Source of the DNA: Chara braunii
Taxonomy: Eukaryota > Streptophyta > Charophyceae > Charales > Characeae
Reading direction: 5' to 3'
DNA length: 37,675 bases
Assembly (NCBI GenBank): GCA_003427395.1
Contig: BFEA01000826.1
Span: forward strand, 28,449-66,123
Numbering within the stretch: position 1 is the stretch's first letter; every line of letters starts with the position of its first letter. Of the stretch, positions 1 through 7,087 are shown one piece after another. The notes under the pieces were generated by a model. It worked only from the letters and a program-made list of their open reading frames with translations, was not told the DNA's origin and did no database searches. A program made the translations under genes and the position numbers.

Positions 1-155
1 AAATCCATCATTGTTCAATCGGCTGCTTCTCTCTGAACACTGAATACCCTTTTTCGTTTCTTTGAGTTCTCCCCACCCCCCCCGAAGGGCGAAGAGTCGA
101 GGCATTAATTATAATCGCACTTACCGGGAACCTAGCTGACGTGGCTGAATGGTAC

Positions 156-165
156 ACCCGTAGAT

Positions 166-205
<40 letters not shown>

Positions 206-218
206 GATACCCGTAGAT
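156..218 (-). mobile_element. Poly(A)-tail-only retroposition with 10-bp TSD
   Basis: A run of about 37 T plus GGAT is bracketed by the direct repeat ACCCGTAGAT (156-165 and 209-218). The TSD together with a homopolymer suggests a target-primed reverse transcription event on the minus strand in which only the tail, or a tail plus a few bases, was copied. The mechanism is inferred; the repeats and the tract are seen directly. Confidence 0.6.
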
Positions 219-254
219 TGTTGATAGACAAGAGAGCAAAGTTCGATTCGAGTC

Positions 255-366
255 CTACCGGGCTTCACTCGAATACAACGCCCGGTCATGATGTCCGTAT
301 TCGCGGCAAATTCCAGTCTGGATGCAGCGATAATGACCGGGCGATCTATTCGGGTGAAGGTGGTGG
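255..366. repeat. Foldback (MITE-like) element, family C
   Basis: The left arm (CGAATACAACGCCCGGTCAT) is repeated inverted on the right as ATGACCGGGCG..TATTCGGGTG, giving a long imperfect hairpin. The same arms recur at 673-789, 4409-4521, 5098-5208, 5764-5978 and 6194-6303. There is no coding capacity and the autonomous partner is not visible. Confidence 0.65.
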
Positions 367-431
367 TGATATCTCTTTTTTCTTTATTTTTTTGGAAAAA
401 TAGGGCGCTGTCACGGTTTCAGTTTGAAAAT

Positions 432-461
432 GCGTTTCCAACAAAACAAAACAAAACAAAA

Positions 462-499
<38 letters not shown>

Positions 500-506
500 C
501 GTTTCC
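432..506 (+). mobile_element. Tail-only insertion (AAAAC)n-A(n) with 8-bp TSD
   Basis: The direct repeat GCGTTTCC (432-439 and 499-506) flanks a tract that starts as repeated AAAAC and ends as more than 25 A. This is what a retroposed poly(A) tail with no body would leave. The opposite strand reads as poly-Phe and poly-Lys peptides that are artefacts. Confidence 0.6.
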
Positions 507-660
507 GTCGGGTGGGGATGCGTTGTATTCGAGGGCCGCCGGTTTTGCGAACGTTGTTGTGTCAAACCTAGAGGGGAAAATCGTGAATGTATACAACCCG
601 GCTTTAGGGTCGGGTGGGGATGTATTGTATTCGAGGTCTGCCGGAACTGGATTTAAAACT
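505..660. repeat. Foldback family D arms
   Basis: Two direct copies of TCGGGTGGGGATG(C/T)(G/A)TTGTATTCGAGG occur near 508-535 and 612-637. Inverted relatives follow at about 826-882 (CTCGAATACAACACATC..CCCCACCC). A related foldback lies at 28108-28250. The element limits are not resolved. Confidence 0.4.
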
Positions 661-672
661 GAAATCGTAATG

Positions 673-789
673 ACTACCGTCTTCTCCCGAATACAACGCC
701 CGGTCATTATAGCTGTATTGGGCACAACTTTCGGCCCAGATACAGCCATAATTAATTACCGGGCGTTCTATTCGGGTGAAGACGGTAGT
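673..789. repeat. Foldback (MITE-like) element, family C, best copy
   Basis: The termini ACTACCGTCTTC and GAAGACGGTAGT are perfect inverse complements, and the arms continue inward for about 45 bp with few mismatches (CGAATACAACGCCCGGTCAT against the inverted ACCGGGCGTTCTATTCG). At 117 bp it is non-coding. It is the cleanest member of the family in this window. Confidence 0.75.
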
Positions 790-992
790 AAGCGTGCGTC
801 ATCAGCTGGCGCTGACCACGTCCTCGCCCTCGAATACAACACATCCAGTTCACGCCGCTCTCGAATACAACACATCATCCCCACCCGTCGATCCTACCGA
901 TTGAATGGTCCGGCAAAGTGTCAGGATTACGGTGATCTCGGCGGTTTGCCGCTGGCCGTGCTGTGAAAAGTTCATTGAACCTAGAAGAGCCA

Positions 993-1279
993 GGGAACGT
1001 TTCTTTTTTTTTTTTTTTTTTTAAACCAAATTCGCATTCATATATTACAGCCAATTCAAGGGAGGCCGGGGACCTCACAATTCAACCCGGAGTTATCCCG
1101 GCAGCATCAGCCGGTTTAGCTTATCCAACTACCAAAGAAAACCTTACTTCTCCTATGAACTACTACTCCTCACAGGTAATCAACATCCAAAGTTCCCTTC
1201 TACCTAATGACTAAGCCCACTCAGAGTCGTTAACCATTTGCTGCAAACTCACCAGTTCCCTCTTTGGGAACGTTTCTTT
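993..1279 (-). mobile_element. 5'-truncated LINE 3' end with 14-bp TSD
   Basis: The direct repeat GGGAACGTTTCTTT (993-1006 and 1266-1279) flanks a poly(T) tract and about 240 bp of LINE 3' sequence, so the element lies on the minus strand with a poly(A) tail. The 3' end carries a block (GAGGCCGGGGACCTCACAAT) that recurs beside poly(T) at about 14613 and 16985, which defines one LINE family here. Only the 3' untranslated end remains, with no coding part. Confidence 0.75.
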
Positions 1280-1629
1280 CGGAGCTGGGGTCAGAAAGTT
1301 TTTACATTCTTAAATTAAAGACCACGGGCATCGTGTTGGAAACTTGGTTGAGAAATTGAAATGCAAAGTTAAAAAAAAAAAAAAAAAAAAACTTCGTTGA
1401 CGGGGCCAAGACCTCCGTGAGGAGTAGTCAGTAGTGTTCTGGTACCTATACTTAGAGAGTAGTGGAGGTCCAATCAAGCCGGGTGAGAGATTACTCTGAG
1501 TTTTAAGGATGAAATACAGGAATCTAGGCTGGAAAAATAAAAAAAAAAGAGAAAAAAGAAGAAAAAAAACTGAAATCGTGACTGCGTCTGATAACCCCTT
1601 GTTTTTTTTTGTTTTTTTTTTTTCCCCTG

Positions 1630-1674
1630 AAATCATCGTGTTTTTTTTTTTTTTTTTCTAAATCATCGTGTTTT
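1630..1674 (-). mobile_element. Tail-only insertion with 15-bp TSD
   Basis: AAATCATCGTGTTTT occurs at 1630-1644 and 1660-1674, separated only by T residues and CT. It looks like a minus-strand poly(A) tail inserted without a body. An alternative is local duplication by replication slippage. Confidence 0.5.
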
Positions 1675-1854
1675 CTTAAACCCTGAAACAGGCCGGGCGT
1701 TCCTTACGGGGGGATGTGTCCTGGTATTTTGCGGTGGGCCTTCTCTACCAATTATCCCTTCCTTACTTGTAGAGGGACGGGGACAGAGCCCGACTATGTC
1801 GCAGCGAATCTGAAGTTTTTCCGGAGTTCTGCAGAAGAAAATCGTCCGTTGAGT

Positions 1855-2095
1855 ATATCCTCAACCGCACCTGTCCATAATCACGTCCAGATTCAGGCGT
1901 TAAGTAAACTCAACGCTGCTGGTGGGACTTGGCCCCGGGAAAGAGCCTGGGCCCCCACCAGAGAACAGGAAAGCTGTCAAATCACCATTCGGGGTCTAAG
2001 TCCCACTTGCACGAATTAAGAGAGAGAGACCGTAGATAGGCGAGATCAACGGCCTGAAATCTCCTCATCCGTGCTACTGGGACCTTGCCCCGGGG
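1855..2095. repeat. Composite of foldback families A and B
   Basis: The CACGTCCAGATTCAGGCGTT arm of family A (about 1885-1905) leads into TGGTGGGACTTGGCCCCGGG. From about 1999 a family B hairpin follows: AGTCCCACTTGCACGAA, a CCGTAGATAG..GATCAACGG middle, then GTGCTACTGGGACCTTG. The B block is the same element that hosts the chromovirus at 17.6 kb. Confidence 0.45.
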
Positions 2096-2160
2096 GACGA
2101 AACCCGTTCATCACCACCCCTTAACTGTTAAATTACAGACCCAAGCTCCAAATTGAATCC

Positions 2161-2328
2161 TGGGCCGTGGTTCCACTAGCAAAGGGGATAGGATAGAAAT
2201 CCTGAATGTGGCTATGTTTTATGCAGAGATACAGAAAAGCAGTTCGATCTCGATTCCTGCTCCTGTCCTCAAACACGTCCAGATTCGGGCATGCAATCCT
2301 ATGCTCTTTGCTAATGGGACCACGGCCC
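2161..2328. repeat. Foldback (MITE-like) element, family A
   Basis: The left end GGGCCGTGGTTCCACTAGCA is matched by the inverted right end GCTAATGGGACCACGGCCC. Inner arms include the inverse of ACACGTCCAGATTCGGG. Relatives with the same ACGTCCAGATTCAG core lie at 5581-5748, 17339-17489 and 26842-27013. It is about 168 bp and non-coding. Confidence 0.7.
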
Positions 2329-2389
2329 TGATGGACGTTGTTGAATGCAATCAAATAATTCTGAATGACATGGGGACGGTCAACTCGGT

Positions 2390-2473
2390 GATGATATCTT
2401 TTTTTCTTTCCTTTTTTTTTTTTTTAATTTGGACCATTTCTCGATTTATGCGTGTCATCCTTGCGCAGGGGCC

Positions 2474-2505
<32 letters not shown>

Positions 2506-2533
2506 ACGGATGTCCCGAAGGACGATGATGATA

Positions 2534-2542
<9 letters not shown>
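2390..2542 (-). mobile_element. U6 retroposon unit with 16-bp TSD
   Basis: GATGATATCTTTTTTT occurs at 2390-2405 and 2527-2542. Between the copies lie, on the minus strand, a U6 snRNA body and an A-rich tail. A T-rich TSD next to the tail is the usual footprint of LINE-encoded nicking and target-primed reverse transcription. Confidence 0.75.
2431..2523 (-). pseudogene. U6 snRNA retropseudogene
   Basis: Read on the minus strand, the segment contains the U6 hallmarks in order: GGGACATCCGTTAAAATTGG, AACGATACAGAGAAGATTAG, CATGGCCCCTGCGCAAGG, and an ATGACACGCATAAATCGAGA-type 3' part ending in GGTCC. The ACAGAGA box and the AGC that U6 uses to pair with U4 and U2 are present. The 5' stem is shortened (GTCCTTCGGGAC). 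In place of the short oligo-U end of a Pol III gene the 3' end runs into AATTAAAAAAAAAAAAA, so this is a polyadenylated, reverse-transcribed copy. I see no convincing upstream USE or TATA spacing. Confidence 0.88.
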
Positions 2543-2564
<22 letters not shown>

Positions 2565-2592
2565 CGGGATGATGATGATGATGATGATATCT
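2527..2592 (-). mobile_element. Second tail-only insertion, sharing the U6 target repeat
   Basis: A T tract of about 30 plus CGGG is bracketed by GATGATATCT at 2527-2536 and 2583-2592, so the motif occurs three times in 200 bp. This fits a first tail-only insertion followed by the U6 insertion at the same target, or the reverse order. A (GAT)n microsatellite before the last copy could also give a spurious repeat. Confidence 0.4.
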
Positions 2593-2806
2593 CAAGACTA
2601 GCCGTTTAAAAAAAAAGGAAAGAAAAGAAAAGAAAAGAAATTCATTCAACTCCGTAATCTACGGTCAGGAAAAGCGGAACCTCGGAACCACTGACGAAAA
2701 AAAAATAAATTAATAATAATAAATCAATTAAAAGAAAAAGAAAAAAAAACACTGACGAAAAAGCAGGAAAAAAAGCACAAACCGTGCAAAGGAAGGTCCA
2801 ATGAAG

Positions 2807-2928
2807 GTCCTTCGGGGACATCCGTTAAAAATTGGAACGATACAGAGAAGGGTAGATTAGCATGGCCCCTGCGCAAGGATGACACACATAAATCGAAAAT
2901 GAATAAGATTAAAAAAAAAAAAAAAAAA
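2807..2928 (+). pseudogene. U6 snRNA retropseudogene, second copy
   Basis: Plus-strand U6 begins GTCCTTCGGGGACATCCG and continues through AACGATACAGAGAAG, a 5-bp disturbance (GGTAG), ATTAGCATGGCCCCTGCGCA and ACACATAAATCG. It then reads AATGAATAAGATT and a poly(A) of about 18 residues. The GAGAAA..GGTCC 3' part of U6 is lost. The poly(A) end again indicates retroposition. No clear TSD was found. Confidence 0.85.
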
Positions 2929-2995
2929 TCCACTTAAGAAAAGAAGCCGAATCAAACGCTGAACAGTGTAAAAAAAAAAAACAAAAAAAACAAGA

Positions 2996-3215
2996 AGAAT
3001 TATCCTCAACCGCACATCTCCACAAACACGTCCAGATTCAGGCGTTGAGGACAAAGTCAACGCTGCTGGTGGGACTTGGGCCCGGCAGAGAGAGCTGCAG
3101 GACAGGAAGGGCGCTCAGAAAGGAGGAGGGGAGAAGCCATCAGGCCATGAGAAGGAGGACTCTCGAGGGAATAGAGTTGGCGACTTACGGGCCCAAGTCC
3201 CACTTACCCAAATTC
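2996..3215. repeat. Foldback family A/B remnants
   Basis: An ACACGTCCAGATTCAGGCG arm at about 3025-3045, then CTGGTGGGACTTGGGCCCGG, with an inverted GGGCCCAAGTCCCACTTAC at about 3189-3208. The pair encloses about 110 bp with no recognisable coding content. Confidence 0.45.
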
Positions 3216-3451
3216 TCAATTTCTGACCGTAGATTACGATGAAGATCAACGGTAAACATTATGAATCCGAGTAAGTGAGTGTGAGTTGGGGTGGGGGGGG
3301 AAATGTCGAGGTTCCCCGGCCTCAGTTGGTATCTTTTATAAACAAGAAAAATCGAAGCTTGCACGCTGAAAAAGAAAAAGGGAAGGAAGGTTTTCTCTTG
3401 AAGCAAGCACGCTGAAAAAGAAAAAGAATTTCTGTATTTAAAAAAAAAAAA

Positions 3452-3572
3452 AAAAAAAGAATAGTCATCGCTGAGTGGCCATTTCATGTGGCGTACGTAC
3501 TATTCATTCACATTTTTAACTTCAAAAGAATAGAAAACCGTGGGGTGAGCACACAAAAGTAGCTTACGCAAA
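3452..3572. repeat. Left copy of a 120-bp inverted repeat pair
   Basis: Its inverse complement reappears, diverged by roughly 15% by eye, at 5313-5435. Shared blocks are TTTGCGTAAGCT, GTGTGCTCACCCCAC, ACGCCACATGA and TGGCCACTCAGCGAT. Inside it, GAATAGT and ACTATTC form a smaller inverted pair. It could be two copies of one foldback family in opposite orientation or the ends of a 2-kb element. Confidence 0.5.
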
Positions 3573-3990
3573 CTTTCTTTTTTTTTTTTTTTTTTTACCC
3601 GAAATTGCACTTTCAGGGCCCAGTGCCCAAGGCAAATTACATCATCGAGACGGTCAACATCAAGGACTCAGGGTTGTCCTGCCCCTTCAGGAGCTCAGAG
3701 CCCCGTCCCTGCGTACGCAGTCGTCACACTCACTAGTCAATCGCGACACCAGCCCTGCCACAAAACCATACTACTCTCATCTACAAACCCAACCCACTAC
3801 TCCCATCTACAAACCCAACCCTAATACTCCCTACAAACACTAAATAAAGAGCACAACGGATCCGCAAACGCTAACTAAAGAATGCAACACATCTATCCGT
3901 AACATCAAACACAAACCTATTCAGCAGGCCTCTTGTTCTATCGATCGAGAGGTCTAGATTATTATAAATTAAAAAAAAGTGAAACGGTTT
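3573..3990. other. Poly(T) then non-coding tract
   Basis: A poly(T) tract (about 3575-3596) is followed by about 390 bp without a usable reading frame. The poly(T) suggests the 3' end of another minus-strand retroposon, but the sequence after it does not match the LINE 3' block seen elsewhere in the window and no TSD was found. Confidence 0.3.
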
Positions 3991-4130
3991 TCATCTGTTA
4001 GCAGTATCGAACGCAGATCCCAGGGCTCAAATCCCTAGTTCTCCCCTTACCTGTGTACAGTATCTGTGCCGACCCCGGTAGTTGAACCCGTGACCTGTGT
4101 ATTGTAACAGTTGGTAGGCTGTCATAGGGT
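3985..4130 (-). repeat. Possible tRNA-like (SINE) remnant
   Basis: On the minus strand, ACAGGTCACGGGTTCAACTACC resembles a tRNA T-arm with a B box, preceded by CCTACCAACTGTTACAATAC, which resembles an anticodon arm. A second B-box-like GGGTTCGATCC lies on the plus strand at about 4143. Neither part folds into a full cloverleaf by eye and no A box is clear, so this is only a weak suggestion. Confidence 0.2.
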
Positions 4131-4216
4131 CCGTAGGTAATAGGGGTTCGATCCGTAGGCATGTCGGGTAGGAGTCTTAGCAAGATCCAGAAGTCGTAGC
4201 TGCGGCTCCTCCGATA

Positions 4217-4278
4217 GGTCAAGGTCGTAGCTGCTACAGTCCTGAAGGGTCAAGGTCGTAGCCGCTACAGTATCGTCG
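4217..4278. repeat. 31-bp tandem duplication
   Basis: GGTCAAGGTCGTAGCTGCTA is followed 31 bp later by GGTCAAGGTCGTAGCCGCTA; both units continue CAGT. There are two copies, no coding role is evident, and a related CCAAGTCCACGGCCTTCCGG stretch follows. Confidence 0.55.
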
Positions 4279-4408
4279 AAAGGCCAAGTCCACGGCCTTC
4301 CGGAAGGTCCTAGTGTGGCCTTTCGATGTTGCTCACGTTTAGGCTGAGGCAAGTGGGCAAGCGGTGGAGTGTACCCGCGCTGAGTCAGCGGTCCCAGTCC
4401 CAGTCAGT

Positions 4409-4521
4409 CCTATCGTCTTCCCCCGAACATAACGCACCCTAAAAATGAATGTATACAAGATATATTTCCGGCCAGATATAGCCAAAATGAGGGTGCGCTG
4501 TGTTCGGGGGAAGACGGTAGT
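4409..4521. repeat. Foldback (MITE-like) element, family C variant
   Basis: CTATCGTCTTCCCCCGAACA at the left pairs with TGTTCGGGGGAAGACGGTAG at the right, nearly perfectly; the inner arms ACGCACCCT and AGGGTGCGC continue the stem. It has the family C termini with a CCCCGAACA variant arm, is 113 bp long, and is non-coding. Confidence 0.7.
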
Positions 4522-4587
4522 CCAGTCCAGCAGGTACCATGAGGGACTGTGTGCACCACGGGCATGGGAAAGGGGCAGACCAACGAG

Positions 4588-4860
4588 TTACAGAAGTATA
4601 AATAAAGAGGCAGCGCCCAGCGATTCATTCATTCCTGCGGAAGCCATGCGGATGGCAGCTTGTGCGAGGTGGTCTGCAGTAAGGCCGAGGACGAAGTGGG
4701 CGAGAAGGAAGTTAGCCATAGCGATAGAGTAGCAGCGGCCATAGCCGCCACAGCTGTAGGTGTGTGCGGGTGGGATATCCAGGGTGATCCTGTGTGCGAA
4801 CAGCAGTGTTGAGTAAGTGACGAACAGAGAGATGTACAGGCGATGTGCGGCCATAGCCAT
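4588..4860 (-). CDS. Small hydrophobic ORF, unknown
   Basis: A 90-residue ORF that starts at a true ATG and ends at TAA. It begins MAMAAHRLYISLFVTYSTLL, which would suit a signal or membrane segment, and has a second hydrophobic stretch near residues 46-62. I recognise no family. Two overlapping frames are also open here, so the openness carries little weight. No splice-site model, promoter or polyadenylation signal supports it. It could be a fragment of a secreted protein, or chance. Confidence 0.2.
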   Translation of the reverse strand: MAMAAHRLYISLFVTYSTLLFAHRITLDIPPAHTYSCGGYGRCYSIAMANFLLAHFVLGLTADHLAQAAIRMASAGMNESLGAASLFILL

Positions 4861-5097
4861 CTGAAGTGAGATTGTATCTGAACTGCGTTCTTAATTACCA
4901 TATCTCTGAGTTTTGAGTGGGCGCTTGACGCCAGTTTGCTGCGCAACCTGTTTGCATGCATGTGAGGTGTGAATGGAAGCGAGTCTGATTGCAAAAGAAA
5001 AGAAAGTAAAAAAAAAAGGGTCGCTATTGTCACTGCTGCGCGCCTAATTCACCAGCCGCGTGCCCTTTACGCCTACCCCGTTGTCCCTGATGCAATG

Positions 5098-5208
5098 CTA
5101 CCGCCTTCCCCGTAACATAACGCAACCCCCTAATGGCTGCATCGGACCGGAAAGATCGATTGTATACTTTCATTATCAGGGCGCGTTGCGTTCGGGGGAA
5201 ACCGGTTG
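5098..5208. repeat. Foldback (MITE-like) element, family C variant
   Basis: The left arm CTACCGCCTTCCCCGTAACA pairs with the right arm TTGCGTTCGGGGGAAACCGG. It is the most diverged of the C copies and ends about 60 bp before the Tn5 junction artefact. Confidence 0.55.
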
Positions 5209-5266
5209 CAGGACGACAGATGAAAAACGGAATCCAGAATGAGCAAGAGCACGATGACGGTAATCA

Positions 5267-5304
5267 CTGTCTCTTATACACATCTAGATGTGTATAAGAG
5301 ACAG
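5267..5304. other. Tn5 mosaic-end junction (mate-pair adapter artefact)
   Basis: CTGTCTCTTATACACATCT is followed at once by its exact inverse complement AGATGTGTATAAGAGACAG. The 19-bp unit is the engineered Tn5 mosaic end used in tagmentation libraries, and the head-to-head 38-bp form is the circularisation junction of mate-pair libraries. It is not genomic. The sequences on either side may not be adjacent in the real genome. The reading frame across it yields the well-known contaminant peptide VSYTHLDVYKRQ. Confidence 0.97.
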
Positions 5305-5312
5305 GAACAAGA

Positions 5313-5435
5313 GGCCTGCGCAAAAATTTGCGTAAGCTGCTTTGTGTGCTCACCCCACCGTATTCTATTCTTCGTTAGCAAAAAAAGTGAAAGAATAGTA
5401 CGCCACATGAGATGGCCACTCAGCGATAACTATTC
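5313..5435. repeat. Right copy of the 120-bp inverted repeat pair
   Basis: Inverse complement of 3452-3572 at about 85% identity by eye, starting 9 bp after the mate-pair junction. The divergence argues that it is an old repeat family and not the same molecule read twice. Confidence 0.5.
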
Positions 5436-5580
5436 TTGCTCAAAAAGAAAAGCGGCGCTTTTTGCAGGCTTGCATTTTATATTAAGAAGACAAACTGATG
5501 CCAAGGAAACTCCACATCTCTCCAAAAAAAAAGAAAAAGAAAAAAAACTCGACATCTCCACGGGGAGGTCCCCAGCTCTA

Positions 5581-5748
5581 TGGGCCAGATCCCACTGGGA
5601 AGGACTATCAGACAAAGTGTCTGAATCTGGACGTGTTCCACGCAGAGATGCAGAAAATAAGATCTATCACAGTTTTCTGCTCCTCGCCACAAACACGTCC
5701 AGATTCAGTCACTCATTCCAATCCTCTTTGCCAGTGGGATATGGCCCC
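5581..5748. repeat. Foldback (MITE-like) element, family A
   Basis: TGGGCCAGATCCCACTGG at the left pairs with CCAGTGGGATATGGCCC at the right. Internally CTGAATCTGGACGTGTT pairs with AACACGTCCAGATTCAG. It is 168 bp, the same length as the copy at 2161-2328. Confidence 0.7.
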
Positions 5749-5763
5749 TCATTCCCCTACCCA

Positions 5764-5978
5764 TCTTCAACCAAGTGGAACTCGTCATTATCGCTGCATA
5801 TAGACTGACAGCTACCGCAAGTACAGCGATAATGACTTGAGGCGAATACCTTTCTCGGCCCTTTTGGCTAAGTAAGATCAAGTGCACTGTATCTGTTATC
5901 TGATCGGTTTAACATCTGATCCGTGGTCCATCGGACCACACGATGAAGCGGGCGCTCTAATCGGGTATAGACGGTAGC
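5764..5978. repeat. Family C foldback element interrupted by U2 sequence
   Basis: GTCATTATCGCTG (5787-5799) pairs with CAGCGATAATGAC (5824-5836), as in the other C copies. The usual C right end, GCGGGCGCTCTAATCGGGTA..GACGGTAG, appears only after about 100 bp of U2 snRNA. The U2 segment therefore sits inside the right arm. Confidence 0.5.
5846..5944 (+). pseudogene. U2 snRNA 5'-half pseudogene
   Basis: ATACCTTTCTCGGCC opens the segment exactly at the U2 5' terminus, followed by CTTTTGGCTAAG, GATCAAGTG, TATCTGTT and the stem-IIb/III-like CCGTGGTCCATCGGACCACA. U2 snRNA is about 190 nt, so only the 5' half is present. The branch-point recognition sequence GTAGTA is replaced by a GCACTGTA stretch, which should abolish base-pairing to introns. 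There is no poly(A). It lies within a family C foldback element. Confidence 0.85.
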
Positions 5979-6193
5979 CCAAGGTGGACTCTTGGCCGAA
6001 AAATTGGAGAGCAGGATGACACAGGGTGAGGGGGTAGCGAAATTAAGGACCTCAGATCCGGACGCAGAAGATTGGCAGCGGGTTGACATGAGAGACAGCA
6101 AGGAGCAAGGGGCAAGGAGAGGAGGACGAGGAGGAGCAGGGGTGGGGAGTACATGGCGGCAAGCGGACGGAGAGAAGAAGCGGAAGAAGAACC

Positions 6194-6303
6194 TCTACAG
6201 TCTTCCCACGAATACGACGTATCTGTCATTAAAGCCGAATTTGGGGTATCTTTCAGTCTAAATACAGAAGTAATGACCACACGCTGTATTCGGGAGAACA
6301 ACT
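6194..6303. repeat. Foldback (MITE-like) element, family C
   Basis: CTACAGTCTTCCCACGAATA at the left pairs imperfectly with TGTATTCGGGAGAACAACT at the right, and GTCATTAAAGC pairs loosely with AGTAATGAC inside. It is a degenerate copy of 110 bp. Confidence 0.5.
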
Positions 6304-6377
6304 TCAGAGGAAATCGACGCATGGAAGGCTAAACACGATGAAACGACGAAAAAGCAAGGACCAGACGAGGAAATGCT

Positions 6378-6690
6378 CATCCAGAACAACGAGGAGGAGG
6401 AGGAGGAGACAGTGATGAACGCACACACAGCTGAGTGGTAGATATCGAATGAATGGGAGGCAGAACTCAGGGCCTTGAGAGGAGGAGGAGGAGGAGTGGG
6501 TGATGATGGAAGTCAGAGCGTACGACTCCAGGTAGATGTCGAAAGAATGAGATGCAGAACTCAGGGCCGTGCGCAGACAGGCGATCGGAACTCGGTTGTC
6601 TGGGATGACAACGGCGAGGAGGAGGAGGAGGTGGAGGTGAAGGTGGAGGAGGAGGAGGAGGAGGAGGAGGAGGAGAGGAGGAACAGAAGA
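6378..6690. repeat. Purine-rich GAG/GGA microsatellite region
   Basis: Repeated GAGGAGGAG runs occur at about 6389-6406, 6478-6494 and 6615-6677. The long opposite-strand reading frame here is poly-Leu/His produced by the triplet repeat and is not taken as a gene. An inner repeat of GAATGA(G/A)ATGCAGAACTCAGG-type sequence occurs twice (about 6450-6475 and 6544-6566). Confidence 0.7.
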
Positions 6691-7087
6691 ACGGGGATAA
6701 TAGACGAGATTAACGGAGTTCATCAGCACACCAAACGCATAGAAGACGTCCAAAGCGTCTGAAGCAGACGCAGGCCCGTAGTGTGGACGGCACGGGCGAA
6801 GAGACCGGAACAGACATCGACGCACCTTTTCACATGAACGCCACCGGCGTAAGAGACGCGCTCCTCTCTCCGCTTGCAATCCCCTTTCGTGCTTGCGACG
6901 CAAATTCCAAGCTCTCTCCGTGCTTATCCGATTCTCCCGCGCCCTGACTTTTGACTGTGCCTTGGCTCTCGCGCGCTTGCGCGCCCCGCTTAAGCTAGCT
7001 GGCACTTACACTCTCCGCCTTCTTCTTGTCGATGGTGAGACTCCGCCAGCCCGACCTTGTCCCCCCCTCCCAGGGCCCCAAGCTCGC

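Noticed and set aside
3985-4160. A functional tRNA gene
   Set aside because: B-box-like words occur on both strands but no cloverleaf with paired acceptor, D and T stems can be drawn; kept only as a weak SINE remnant.
5239-5808. 189-codon ORF
   Set aside because: It runs through the Tn5 junction and contains the contaminant peptide VSYTHLDVYKRQ; downstream it crosses foldback repeats.
6304-7005. 233-codon minus-strand ORF rich in Leu and His
   Set aside because: It is the reverse reading of GAG/GGA microsatellites plus flanking repeats, with no domain.
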